Source: Eubacterium plexicaudatum ASF492
GTDB taxonomy: Bacteria > Bacillota > Clostridia > Lachnospirales > Lachnospiraceae
Length of the DNA stretch: 64,000 nucleotides
Assembly: GCF_000364225.2 (NCBI RefSeq)
Contig: NZ_AQFT02000001.1
Span: 4,483,501 to 4,547,500 of the forward strand
Direction: 5' to 3'
Below the pieces are notes generated by a model. The model ran no database searches. It was given only the letters and a program-made list of their open reading frames with translations, and was not told the origin of the DNA. The position numbers and the translations under genes are program-made. Positions 9,973 to 18,690 of the stretch are shown piece by piece. Each line of letters starts with the position of its first letter. Positions within the stretch are counted from its first letter, which is position 1.

Positions 9973-10593
9973 TCAGCATCTTTCCCTTCAACTTTTCAGC
10001 ACATTTATTCATTGCATCTTTAGCCAATACACCTTGCTCACTTAATTTACAATCAGGTAAACTATTTATATCAAATATTATCTTATTCTCATTCTTTAAT
10101 TCATTAATAATGATATACGTCCACACATTATATGAATCAATATTCTCCAACCATGATATATTAGCTTCACTAGAACCATTAAATTTCTCTATATTGACGA
10201 ACTCATTCAATATATTGTGCAAATTATCAATGGACATTAATTCTGAAACCAATCCAACTCTATCAATAATAACCTCACATCCATCGAATGCCTTAGTAAT
10301 TTTATCATTAAACTCATGCAATAATTGTTCCCAATTATATTTTGAAGGAATATTAAAAGAAAAATCTAATCTTAATTTATTAAACGTCAATGATGTATTA
10401 ATATCATTCCAAACGCAACGAGGAACATCTGCAGGTGCATCGTCAGGAATAGGTATCGATTGCGGTTCTGTTTTAAAAACATCTTTCAGCTAATTATACA
10501 AGCTACTAATAAGTCCAAATGCTCTAATTTCACTTTTTTCCTTAAAAAATAAGCCATCTGAACCTTGTAAATATTTACATTTGGACTTTTCAT
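9962..10593 (-). pseudogene. First gene of the unknown cassette, frameshift and in-frame amber codon
   Basis: Begins at ATG 10591-10593 behind GGAAGG with MKSPNVNIYK. One A is missing at 10565-10566; restoring it gives GSDGLFFKEKSEIRAFG, then LISSLYN, then a TAG at 10490-10492, then LKDVFKTEP and PDDAPADVPR to the end at 9962. The conserved-looking sequence on both sides of the TAG argues that the full protein was about 210 residues. Family not recognised. The frameshift may be an assembly error, but the TAG is a base substitution and so harder to dismiss. Confidence 0.6.
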
Positions 10594-10692
10594 TTTCTAT
10601 TCCTTCCTTCTATGATTTAGTATATAAATTATATCAAATTTTTGGATTTCTTCAATACTTTTTTCTAAGTTTACAAATTTTTAAATTTTCTT

Positions 10693-10710
10693 GGCACCGT
10701 TTCGGCACCG
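10693..10710. repeat. 11-bp-spaced direct repeats, integrase arm-type sites of the older element
   Basis: GGCACCG occurs at 10693-10699 and again at 10704-10710, one repeat per 11 bp. It lies 144 bp inside the att core at 10837, on the side of the decayed element. The equivalent pair in the newer element lies 147 bp from its core at 25810. Tn916-type integrases bind such paired arm repeats. Confidence 0.55.
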
Positions 10711-10740
10711 CTTTCCACTTTTCACTGTTGCAAAATTTCA

Positions 10741-10771
10741 AAAAGGGCTTCCCTATTCTTAGGAAAGCCCC
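10741..10771 (-). terminator. Hairpin downstream of orphan tuf tail
   Basis: An imperfect stem GGGCTTCCC / GGAAAGCCC sits just 3' of the duplicated tuf end, the same place as the real tuf terminator at 25715-25744, although the sequence differs. Confidence 0.6.
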
Positions 10772-10793
10772 ATAAAATCCAGCTTTTTACTAA

Positions 10794-10850
10794 TTACTCG
10801 ATGATAGTAGCCACACGGCCTGAACCTACTGTACGTCCACCCTCACGAAT
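10794..10850 (-). pseudogene. Orphan 3' end of tuf (attachment site, far end of the element)
   Basis: Read on the minus strand, this encodes [18 protein letters not shown] and a stop, the C-terminal 18 residues of EF-Tu, with no tuf gene attached. It differs from the true tuf tail (25767-25823) at many, mostly synonymous, positions, yet shares an identical 14-bp block CCACCCTCACGAAT (10837-10850 here, 25810-25823 in tuf). In both copies that block starts 43 bp from the stop codon. This is the expected trace of integration into a gene 3' end with replacement of the tail. Confidence 0.88.
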
Positions 10851-10947
10851 TAGGTTGGGAGAACCTTGGGTGACAAGTGGCATGTTTTCGGGCTTTACTG
10901 TTATCATATTTTCTGAAAATATTGATTTTCTCTGTGTTTTCAGAATT

Positions 10948-10969
10948 TTTGTAGCCAATTTGTAGCCAA
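10948..10969. repeat. Tandem 11-bp direct repeat near the element end
   Basis: TTTGTAGCCAA is repeated exactly head to tail (10948-10958, 10959-10969), about 98 bp inside the att core at 10837-10850. Same 11-bp period as the repeats at the other end, so a likely integrase arm-binding site. Confidence 0.6.
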
Positions 10970-10997
10970 GAACACATAGGCATCCAAAACCACCCCT

Positions 10998-12092
10998 CTA
11001 CAAATCCGTCCCTTCTTCTATCCATTCCTTTAATTTCTTCTGCAACTCTTTCTTATCAGGCAAATACAATTGATACTCTGATGCATAAATATTGGCATCT
11101 TCCGGCAATGTAATTTCTACAAGAGCATCATCCTTTTCTTTACACAACAGAATACCTACCGTTGGATTTTCCTCTGGCAACTTCTCATATCTGTCGTAGT
11201 AATGCACATACATTAACATCTGCCCCAAGTCTTGATGCGTCAATTTATCAATCTTCAAATCTATCAGCACATAACACCGTAAAAGTCTGTTATAAAATAC
11301 AAGATCCACATAATAGTTATCTTCTTTAAATGTAAACCGCTTCTGCCTTGCTTCAAATAAGTAGCCTTTTCCCAATTCCAGCAAAAATTTTTGCAATTTA
11401 TTGATAATTGCAGTTTCCAAATCAGATTCCACATATTTTGCTTTTTCATCTAACCCAAGAAATTCAAGCACTGTAGGCTGTTTCACGATATCCTGTGGTT
11501 TTGTAATGACATTGCCCTCTTGAGCCAGTCTCAATACATCTTCCTTATCTCTACTCAGTGCCAATCTCTCATATAGGCTTGAATTATACTGCCTTTGCAA
11601 TGTACGTATTCCCCAACCAGATTTTGCTGATTCTATCTCATAAAATTTTCGTTCATCCACATTTTCAATTCGCATTAGTTGCAGATAATGCGACCATGAA
11701 ACAATAAAAGGTTGTTCCTTATCCAATTCCTCAAACACTGTTTGGGATTTTTTCACTGCAAATTCCTCAAACAGCGTCTGGGAAATTCGATCCGCATATG
11801 TAAAATAAAATTTTCTGGCATACTCCAAGTTTGTTTCGGAAAATCCTCTGCCAAACTCTTTTGTAAGGCTTTCTGACAATTTTTTCAAAACATGCTTTCC
11901 ATATTTGGCCCGTTCTTTCCCTTCCTGCTGTTCCTCAACGATCCATTTCCCAAGTGAGTAATAAGTCATTAACTGCACCAAATTAACCTGTTTTGCAGTA
12001 ATCTGCCTTGCATACTGGACTAGTTCTATAGACTCTGCAATCAACATATCTAAAGACTGATTCGCTTCTATTATTTCATTTTTGTCATCCAT
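10998..12092 (-). CDS. DUF1016/YhcG PDDEXK nuclease domain protein
   Basis: Intact 364-residue protein with the N-terminal DUF1016 helical domain (residues about 15-190, with YYSLGKWIVEEQQ and WSHYLQLMRIE) and the C-terminal PD-(D/E)XK domain (YYVDLVFYNRLL, then LIDLKI as the D...DLK catalytic motif, then NPTVGILLCKEKDD). Family length is usual. It is the outermost cargo gene, ending about 150 bp from the att core. DUF1016 proteins are common in restriction and mobile islands; whether they act in defence, recombination or as accessory nucleases is unsettled. Confidence 0.88.
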   Translation of the reverse strand: MDDKNEIIEANQSLDMLIAESIELVQYARQITAKQVNLVQLMTYYSLGKWIVEEQQEGKERAKYGKHVLKKLSESLTKEFGRGFSETNLEYARKFYFTYADRISQTLFEEFAVKKSQTVFEELDKEQPFIVSWSHYLQLMRIENVDERKFYEIESAKSGWGIRTLQRQYNSSLYERLALSRDKEDVLRLAQEGNVITKPQDIVKQPTVLEFLGLDEKAKYVESDLETAIINKLQKFLLELGKGYLFEARQKRFTFKEDNYYVDLVFYNRLLRCYVLIDLKIDKLTHQDLGQMLMYVHYYDRYEKLPEENPTVGILLCKEKDDALVEITLPEDANIYASEYQLYLPDKKELQKKLKEWIEEGTDL

Positions 12093-12333
12093 CTATTCTC
12101 CTCCGACTCGTTTTATACCGTTTAGCGCAGTACCATACCTTTTTATAAAAATCAATTCCCACATCGTTCAAACTGCACGCAATTAAGTATTGATTTTTAT
12201 CCCCTGCTCCTCCGTACCCATCTTCCAACCACAATAAAATATTTAATTATACATTGTTTATTATTGTTTCTTTGGAAAAAAATATTCAAATTATTCTTCA
12301 AACAATAAATCGCAAATTTTCTATCAACACGTT

Positions 12334-12635
12334 CTACATGACTTTATTTCCCAACTCAGAAAAACATTTCTCATTCAATTTTTTCATCACACCACTGGAA
12401 ATTTCAGAAATAGTTTCATACAACCTTTTTGCTAATTTATCATCACTATCTGCCTTATTTACAATCTCAATTTCCATTTCAGTAATTATATCAGAAAAAA
12501 CATACTGATAAAATTTATTCGTATCAAACTGCATTTCTTTTTATCTATCGTAAATGGCTCCCCCTTATCGTTAGGATTTGTATTAACAAGAATAAACTTT
12601 TCAGTCTCTGCCTTAAATTCATACGTCTTTTTCAT
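12334..12635 (-). CDS. Small acidic protein downstream of the PHP-ATPase, one frameshift
   Basis: The ATG at 12633-12635 starts MKKTYEFKAETEKFILVN and after FTIDKK the frame is lost at a five-T run on the plus strand (12538-12542). One extra base joins it to EMQFDTNKFYQYVFSDIITE and on to 12334, giving about 101 residues. No recognised domain, membrane helix or signal. It follows the TrlF-like gene by about 90 bp on the same strand, so it may be a partner of that ATPase. The frameshift has the same form as those in essential genes nearby. Confidence 0.55.
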
Positions 12636-12726
12636 ATCTTTTCATTCTCCCTTTTGTCGTTTGTAATCCACCTTCAATATTATCTGCAACAATTCTTAAT
12701 ATGCTATAATCATCATCTTCATATTC

Positions 12727-14543
12727 CTATGCACCTGATTGTATTGTAAACTTACCATTATTCTTGCTAAGATATATTACGTTATCAACATCTAAATTAA
12801 CAATGAACTGTGGGTTATGAGTTACCATTATAACTTGCCTCTGTTGTCCCATTCTTCTAAATTGATCTAATACTTTTTCTTTTATAGCACGTTGTGAAAT
12901 ATGATCTTCTGGTTGGTCTATAATGTATATACCCTTATCACGCATTTCTCCGCTTAATAATGTAAAATACATTTGCGCATCAAAGCCTGATGACACCTCA
13001 TCATATACATCCATATTTTCTTCCACAATTGTATTTCGGATTTTAAAATCATTATCCAATTTCGAATTTATTTTAGCCTTCAACACCTCTAAAGGCGTTA
13101 TTTGATCTTCACTCGGATAGTTTTTTATCATATCCTTTAGTTCTAATTCTGTTATAATTAGTGTATCTATATTTTTTCCTCTTTTAATAACTGATTTCAA
13201 AATACTTTTAATATAGTCATTGTTAATTTTCTCAATTTGTAATTTTGAAACAAATCTATACTTATCTACCGGATTCGTTTCTGGAATAACTTCTGTTTCC
13301 GCAACATCAGGTATATACTTTTTAATTTTTGTCTTTTTAACATCAATTCCGCCATACTTTCGATTGCAAGTTCTTTATTCTCAACATATTCTGAAAAGAC
13401 AGCTTGCTCATCTGTAATTTTTCTACCATACTTTGCTTTATAAGACCTTAAGTATGAATTAAATATATTTATCTTTTCATTTTCTTTTTTTAACTTTTCC
13501 AGCTTTCCAGTATATTTTTCGCTCATCATCTTAAACATATCTAATGATGTTTCAATATGCTTTTTATCTGTTTCTAATAACTCCTTATTAGTAATCAATT
13601 GATTTAAATCCGCAACTGTCTTCTCAAATAAATCCACCAAATTTTGAATCTCCTTCGTTGCAATTTTCTTTACGTTATCAATAAAAGTAATACTTTTTTC
13701 AGTGGACTCATTTGCTGGTATTGTAAATACAGGAAGTTTACTTATATCCGCATCATAAGCATATTTGTCTTTGAGTGCATCAAACAACTTTTCAAATTCC
13801 ACATCTACAATATTTCTATACTTATCTGAATTAATTGTGTTTGGATAAAAATTGGATAAATACTTATCTGGCTTTAAACCATCGTCATCAAAGATTCCTC
13901 TAATTTCTCCTTGTTGATTATACCGAAATATATCTGTTTCTTTTATAGTTGTCCTAAATGCAAGTCTATTTTTATCAATATATTTGCTATATCCTGTACG
14001 CAAATGTTTATCAATCTTTTTATAATCATCTGTTATAGCATATAAAAACAGAGATTTTCCTATTGAATTATCACCTATAATATCATTCAATCCTTTTGAA
14101 AGAGGAATGACATTTTCTTTCCCATCAATATCAACAACTACTTCTTTGAAGTACTTTTCATTCGGATTATAAAATGAATTTTCAAGTTCTATCCTATGAT
14201 GATCTGTCACAGCCATCGCTAATCCCTTAAATGATGGCAAAGATTTTATGTATGTAAATTTAAATTCTATTTTCTCGTTCTCTTCTGAGTAAGGATAATG
14301 CTCCCACCGATGGCAATCCGATCCCGTTAAAAAACGCAACTTCTCCTCAACATTATTTTCCACAGAATATACTTTATTAAAAATCTCGTTCTTTTTGTTT
14401 CTAAATTCATAAGCATCAAAATAATCCATAAAAACAAGCTCATTAAACATCTCTTTTCCTAATGACATTACATCATTAGCTTGGGGTTTATGTTGTGATG
14501 TAAGTGTCTTTTTTTGATGCGCAATCATAATAAAATCAATCAC
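12727..14543 (-). pseudogene. PHP-domain/SMC-like ATPase (TrlF-like), truncated by IS and frameshifted
   Basis: The upstream frame (14543-13266) holds the end of a PHP phosphoesterase domain (GSDCHRWEHYP, VTDHHRIELE), Walker A GDNSIGKS at about residue 186, then a long coiled coil. The downstream frame (13200-12727) holds the ABC-type Walker B IYIIDQPEDHIS and the VTHNPQF switch. One base missing at 13326-13330 separates them; restoring it gives KIKKYIPDVAETEVIPETNP and a continuous link. The N-terminal half of the PHP domain is gone: the frame enters the IS4-family end at 14539. PHP-ATPases of this type occur in defence islands and are related in design to RNA-cleaving toxins; that link is inference. 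Confidence 0.75.
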
Positions 14544-16007
14544 TACTTTACAACTTTATAAATGATGCCCCTGTTTCTGAACCAGCCGTTTTAAGGCATT
14601 TATTAAAGCATTTGATTTTATGCTGGTTTCGACTTTTTCTACGAAAATGGCATAAAATACCTGCTGGCGAATTTGTTCGCTTAACGCAAACCGAAACTCC
14701 TGCACGCTTTCTGTCTGATATTTATAAAACGCCTTGTCCTGGTATGGCAGCAGTTTCATTGCACAGTATGAAATGTTAATCAGATTGACCAGCATTTCAA
14801 TCCCTTTGCGGCTGCGGACCATGTAACTGCACAGTGACCAGAAAGTTTTCTGTTCGTAGTAACTAACCTCTATCGGCCATCGAAATGCATACAGCATCAG
14901 GGGAATAAACTGCATCCGGCTGCTCCCTGTCTGGTTTAGCGGGGATTTCTCCTGCCATGCGCAGAAGACCTGAAGCTGTTCCGGAAAAACTGTGCTGAAA
15001 AACAAACGCCTGCTGCCTGCTGCTTTATCAGCGGATGTGACATATGCCAGGACTGTCCTTTTTCCAAAAATATTAGTAAGGACATGGCGCACGACCATAT
15101 AATAATCACCGATTTTTTCATCAGACAGCGTAAAATCGTCCTGAATGGAAAGTTTTTTCCCATGCAGCGCTGGCCGTCCCCTTTTTCCAGTACGCTGCGG
15201 CGGCAGGTCATAAATGACAGAATCAGACCTTGCATTTCCGATAAGGTCAAGGTTCTCATATTCATCCACGATGGAAACAAGGTTCTTTTTACATACCAGC
15301 TGTCACAAAGGATGATAACATTTTTTTATTGCTGAATTCCGGCATCGCCTGACGGACCATGGATGCAGCAAGTTCCAGCTTTGACTCCTTTTTTTGCCAC
15401 ATACGGTATCCAAGCGGAACAGAAAGGTAATGGATCCTGTTTTTATTCCACACCGGGACGCAGAGCATTACGCTTACGAAACAATGTCCGTTCAGATAGT
15501 TTGAGCCATTATGCGCTGCATGGTCAAAAAGTTTTGAAACATCTTCAAATTTTTTCCAAACTTCGGGGCCATTGTGTCATCAATGCACAGAAAAACAGGC
15601 TGTGAAGAAAGTTTTTCCGGTATGAGTTTTAAAGCCATGCCAGCAGTAACATTCATAAATCTGGAATAATCGGCCTTTGCATAAGAGCAGGCATAGTAAA
15701 ATGCATTCAGGGATTTTTTTGTAATCCCTGATAAAAAATGTCTGTAAAGGGACCGGATGGAAACTGCTGACTCCATGGCAAGTATAGATAACACCAGCAG
15801 AAAAAGGGTTTCAATAGTCGGTGCGGAAAAAGTTTTAAAATAAATATAAAAATAACGGTACAGTCTACCAATTAGATTATTTTCGTTGTATAATAAGTCT
15901 GACGTACAAGGTCACTCTCTTTCGTATAGTTTTGTGTGCAAACTTATTATACATGAGAAAGTACCTTGTGCGTTATTTTATTTTTTAAAAAGTTGTAAAG
16001 TGGTGAT
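14539..16007 (-). mobile_element. IS4-family insertion sequence
   Basis: About 1.47 kb bounded by inverted repeats ATCACTACTTTACAACTTT at 14539 and its imperfect complement ending at 16007 (ATCACCACTTTACAACTTT read inward, one mismatch, then TTTAAA-like extension). It encodes one DDE transposase in broken frames. I see no convincing target-site duplication. The genes on the two sides are unrelated and both are truncated at the IS border, so an adjacent deletion or recombination between two copies is likely. Confidence 0.75.
14556..15794 (-). pseudogene. IS4-family DDE transposase, two frameshifts
   Basis: Parts: 15794-15492 (with CIDDTMAPKFGK, first catalytic Asp), a middle frame (HCFVSVMLCVPVW ... 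LAASMVRQAMPEFSNKK), and 15269-14556. The last part contains YAFRWPIEVSYYEQK, which fits the IS4 signature Y-x2-R-x3-E-x6-K exactly. Breaks are at plus-strand T runs 15550-15555 and 15321-15327; each is repaired by one base. The second Asp lies in VIILCDSWY once repaired. The start is uncertain: the frame is open upstream of the GTG at 15792-15794 without a clear ribosome site. May be functional if the breaks are assembly errors. Confidence 0.75.
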
Positions 16008-16367
16008 ATGTATTAATATCCATTTTAATTGACGTTGTTTTTTCAAAAAAGGTTAAATATTTTAATAATGACTCACTTGAATATTTTCTAATATACCTAT
16101 CAACAATTCTCTGTAATATATCATACGTAATAGGTGATGCTAGCAACTCATCTTTTTCAATTTCAAAGTATTTTTTATCTACTTTCTCTGGAAAAGCGTA
16201 CAAGTAATACCGAAGTATCTCTGTTATTGTACTTTCAAATACAGCATATGAATATACAAACATTGCCTTTGAAGAGCGTTCTTCTATATTGGAAATTATG
16301 TCCATAATTTCACGTCGTTTCTCATTTATTAGTTCTATGATATCTTTACATATTAAAAACGTAACAT
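15985..16367 (-). pseudogene. HEPN-like protein, cut off by the IS4 element
   Basis: A likely start at ATG 16365-16367, behind AGGAG, reads MLRF and, after adding one T at 16355-16359, continues LICKDIIELINEKRREIMDI into SNIEERSSKAMFVYSYAVFE. The Arg/Glu-rich helices and the VYSYAVFESTITEILRYYLY segment resemble HEPN-type nucleases found beside defence genes, but I cannot see a clear RxxxxH motif. The last residues (after SIKMDIN) are encoded by the IS end, so the true C-terminus is lost. Confidence 0.5.
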
Positions 16368-16408
16368 TACACCACTCCTAACATTCTCCAATTCAAATAT
16401 ACTTCAAA

Positions 16409-17431
16409 TTAATTTTCAAATATCCTTAGTCTTTTCACAATTTCCTCTGGTTCTGGCAACATTTCTTTCATATTTTCCGGCAAAGAGTTGCTTAGCTGAT
16501 ACGTTGCTACTCCAATTGGTGCATTAGTCTGTTTTAAAGCATATTCCACATATGTCTTATCTTTGCTTTTGCAAATAATAATTCCAATAGATGGATTTTC
16601 ATCCATCAGCTTTACCTGCTCATCCAACGCTGTCAAATACAACTGCATTTTTCCTGCATATTCTGCCTCAAATTCTCCTATCTTCAATTCAATTGCCACT
16701 AAGCTTCTCAATCTTCGATGAAACAATAATAAATCAATATATAGATCTCGACTTCCCACTGCCAAATGATATTGGTTACCAATAAATGTAAAATCACCAC
16801 CCATTTCGATCAAAAAAGCCCTAATATTATTCACTAACTGCATTTCCAGTTCATGCTCTGAATATTCTGGTGATAATTCAGCAAAATCAAAGGTATATTC
16901 ATCCTTTACTGCCAATTTTGCCTGAACCCTACGTTCTTTTGGTAACGTCATATCAAAATTTGTTTGATTTAATAAGTATTTTTCATAAGTCTGCGCTTCT
17001 AAAAAATTGGCTAAGATACGTTTTGTCCAACCATATCTTTTTGTCATTTGAATATAAAATTCCCTTTGCAGGTCATCTTTGCATTTTTCCATAATAATTA
17101 TATTATTGCTCCAGCTAATTTCTCGCACCAGTGGTGCGAGTTTTTCAGAATTACGATAACTTAAGTAGAAATTTCTCATTCGCCAAAGATTTGCGGCAAA
17201 GTACCCCTTTGCTCCCGGAAATTCTTTCTGCAACTCTTTTGATAACACTTGTACAATAGATTTTCCCCATCCGTTTTCTTCCTGCTGTCTATATATTTCT
17301 TCTCCTATTTCCCAATAAAGGTTTATTGTTTCAGCGTTTATCAATTGCAATACTTTATACTGTTTTTTATGTATTAATTCTTTTACTTCGTCTACTAAAG
17401 GTCTATATTCCATAATTTCAAAATCGTTCAA
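16409..17431 (-). CDS. DUF1016/YhcG PDDEXK nuclease domain protein
   Basis: Intact, 340 residues. DUF1016 part: LYWEIGEEIYRQQEENGWG, LAPLVREISWSNNI, KCKDDLQREFYIQMT. Nuclease part: FTFIGNQYHLAVG, LYIDLLLFHRRL, LVAIELKIGEFEAEY (D...ELK catalytic motif), NPSIGIIICKSKD. I prefer the TTG start near 17431 because it has a GGAGGG site six bases upstream; an open frame continues to 17479. It is the second intact DUF1016 gene of this element and only distantly like the one at 10998-12092. Upstream lies a near-palindrome repeated inside the gene. Confidence 0.87.
   Translation of the reverse strand: MNDFEIMEYRPLVDEVKELIHKKQYKVLQLINAETINLYWEIGEEIYRQQEENGWGKSIVQVLSKELQKEFPGAKGYFAANLWRMRNFYLSYRNSEKLAPLVREISWSNNIIIMEKCKDDLQREFYIQMTKRYGWTKRILANFLEAQTYEKYLLNQTNFDMTLPKERRVQAKLAVKDEYTFDFAELSPEYSEHELEMQLVNNIRAFLIEMGGDFTFIGNQYHLAVGSRDLYIDLLLFHRRLRSLVAIELKIGEFEAEYAGKMQLYLTALDEQVKLMDENPSIGIIICKSKDKTYVEYALKQTNAPIGVATYQLSNSLPENMKEMLPEPEEIVKRLRIFEN
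17122..17140. repeat. Palindrome CTCGCACC-AGT-GGTGCGAG inside the DUF1016 gene
   Basis: Odd-length perfect palindrome (9 bp arms around one central base) within the codons for the conserved LAPLVREIS segment. A copy with a single mismatch lies just upstream of the gene start (see 17448-17466). Confidence 0.5.
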
Positions 17432-17447
17432 AGTATTCCCTCCAAAT

Positions 17448-17466
17448 CTCGCGCCAGTGGTGCGAG
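17448..17466. repeat. Near-palindrome upstream of the DUF1016 start
   Basis: CTCGCGCCAGTGGTGCGAG, one mismatch from the perfect palindrome at 17122-17140 and about 20 bp upstream of the TTG start. Its place suits an operator, but both copies could also be chance coding similarity. Coordinates are good to one or two bases. Confidence 0.4.
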
Positions 17467-17522
17467 AAATTAATATCAAAATCTATATTTTGTGTCAGCA
17501 AAATATTGTCATAAACATCGTA

Positions 17523-18601
17523 TTATACATACTTCCACCCTTGCGCATTATTTATTTGCCGCTGTAGTGTCTTATATTCTATATTGTTTAATCTTGATGC
17601 CTCCATTACCGATGCATACTCTTGAAGTATATTTCCCTCATCATCAATTTTGGCAATTCTTCTTACTTCACCAGCATTCGTCAATCCCAAATCAAAAGTT
17701 ATATCTATCGTTTCAGGTATATCTTCTCCTGCGGAGAATTTTTTCCATATAAAGCCACCTGCCGTATTACGTTGTCCTCTCAATACTTTTGATATGCTTG
17801 TACTACTTATCCCGATGGCTTGTGCGGCATCTCCTATTGTATTATATTTATCTTTCAATTTTCCCTCAAAAGTATAATTAACAATATACGCTTTTACTAT
17901 CTTTTGTACAATATTCTTTGTTTTCCTTTTTCTTTCTTCTCTTTTGTAACAAATGGAGCCATAATTACATGATTGTCCAACCCTTGTTCTAAAGACACAG
18001 TATTTTCCACTATCTCAATGTTCACTCCATTATTAACCAACAAATCCATTACATTATCCTCATCCACAGGAACTGTATATTTCCATTCCAACAATTTAAT
18101 CCCATGTTCTTCAGATAATTTTTTCTTTCTCCGATCTCTTTCTTGATTATATTTTAATCCTTCATCTCCTCCAAACAAGCTAACAGCTTCATAATGCTGT
18201 TGTCCCTGATACTCTATCGCTATTTTATATTTTTCTAAATAAACATCATAACTCTGTTTTCCCAACCAATCGCAATGATACTGATAATGTGTACCCGATA
18301 CATACTTGCTGACCAACATAAATAAACGATACTCATTACCCCATCTAGTCTGAACCCGCCCCTCTCTACTTATATCAGAATATATATCATCTACCCTTTG
18401 TTGTAAACATTTATTGATATTTTTAATAATACGAACCAAAACAGAATTTGTAACCACAGAGGAATAACCATACTTTTCATTTAAACTATTAATCTTTTGC
18501 TGAATATGATTCATTATAAAAAATATATAGCTTTTATCGTTAAGGTACTCTCTATTAAGCACATCCTCTTTCTTTATTGCATCATATAATAAATAACTCA
18601 T
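17523..18601 (-). CDS. VSR-like nuclease with C-terminal IENR1/NUMOD1-type repeats, one frameshift
   Basis: The upstream frame (18601-17897) has a helical N-terminus and a nuclease-like core: SYDVYLEKYKIAIEYQGQQH, then ERDRRKKKLSEEHGIKLLEW, a PD-(D/E)XK/very-short-patch-repair pattern (D...EYQGxxH). One A missing at 17921-17924 separates it from the downstream part; restoring it gives KNIVQKIVKAYIVNYTFEGK and leads into KDKYNTIGDAAQAIGISSTS, with RGQRNTAGGFIWKKF and a second GNILQEYASVMEAS repeat. These repeats are the modular DNA-binding units of homing endonucleases. No intron or intein was seen, so it is probably a free-standing DNA endonuclease. Full length about 359 residues. Confidence 0.6.
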
Positions 18602-18690
18602 TAGTTCTATTTGCTCTATTTGAGTTCCTTTAAATATTACTTTGTACTCTGTATTATCCTCATTTGCATTTACTTGATAAGCAACATCTG

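Noticed and set aside
10794..10850. A second full tuf gene or a tuf pseudogene by duplication
   Set aside because: Only the last 18 codons are present, and similarity stops sharply at the 14-bp core, as expected for an attachment site.
17100..17470. CRISPR-like repeat from the two palindromes
   Set aside because: Only two copies, 325 bp apart, one of them within a conserved coding motif; no spacer array.
17523..18601. Group I/II intron or intein carrying the IENR1-type endonuclease
   Set aside because: No interrupted host gene, intron core or splice-junction motifs are seen around it.
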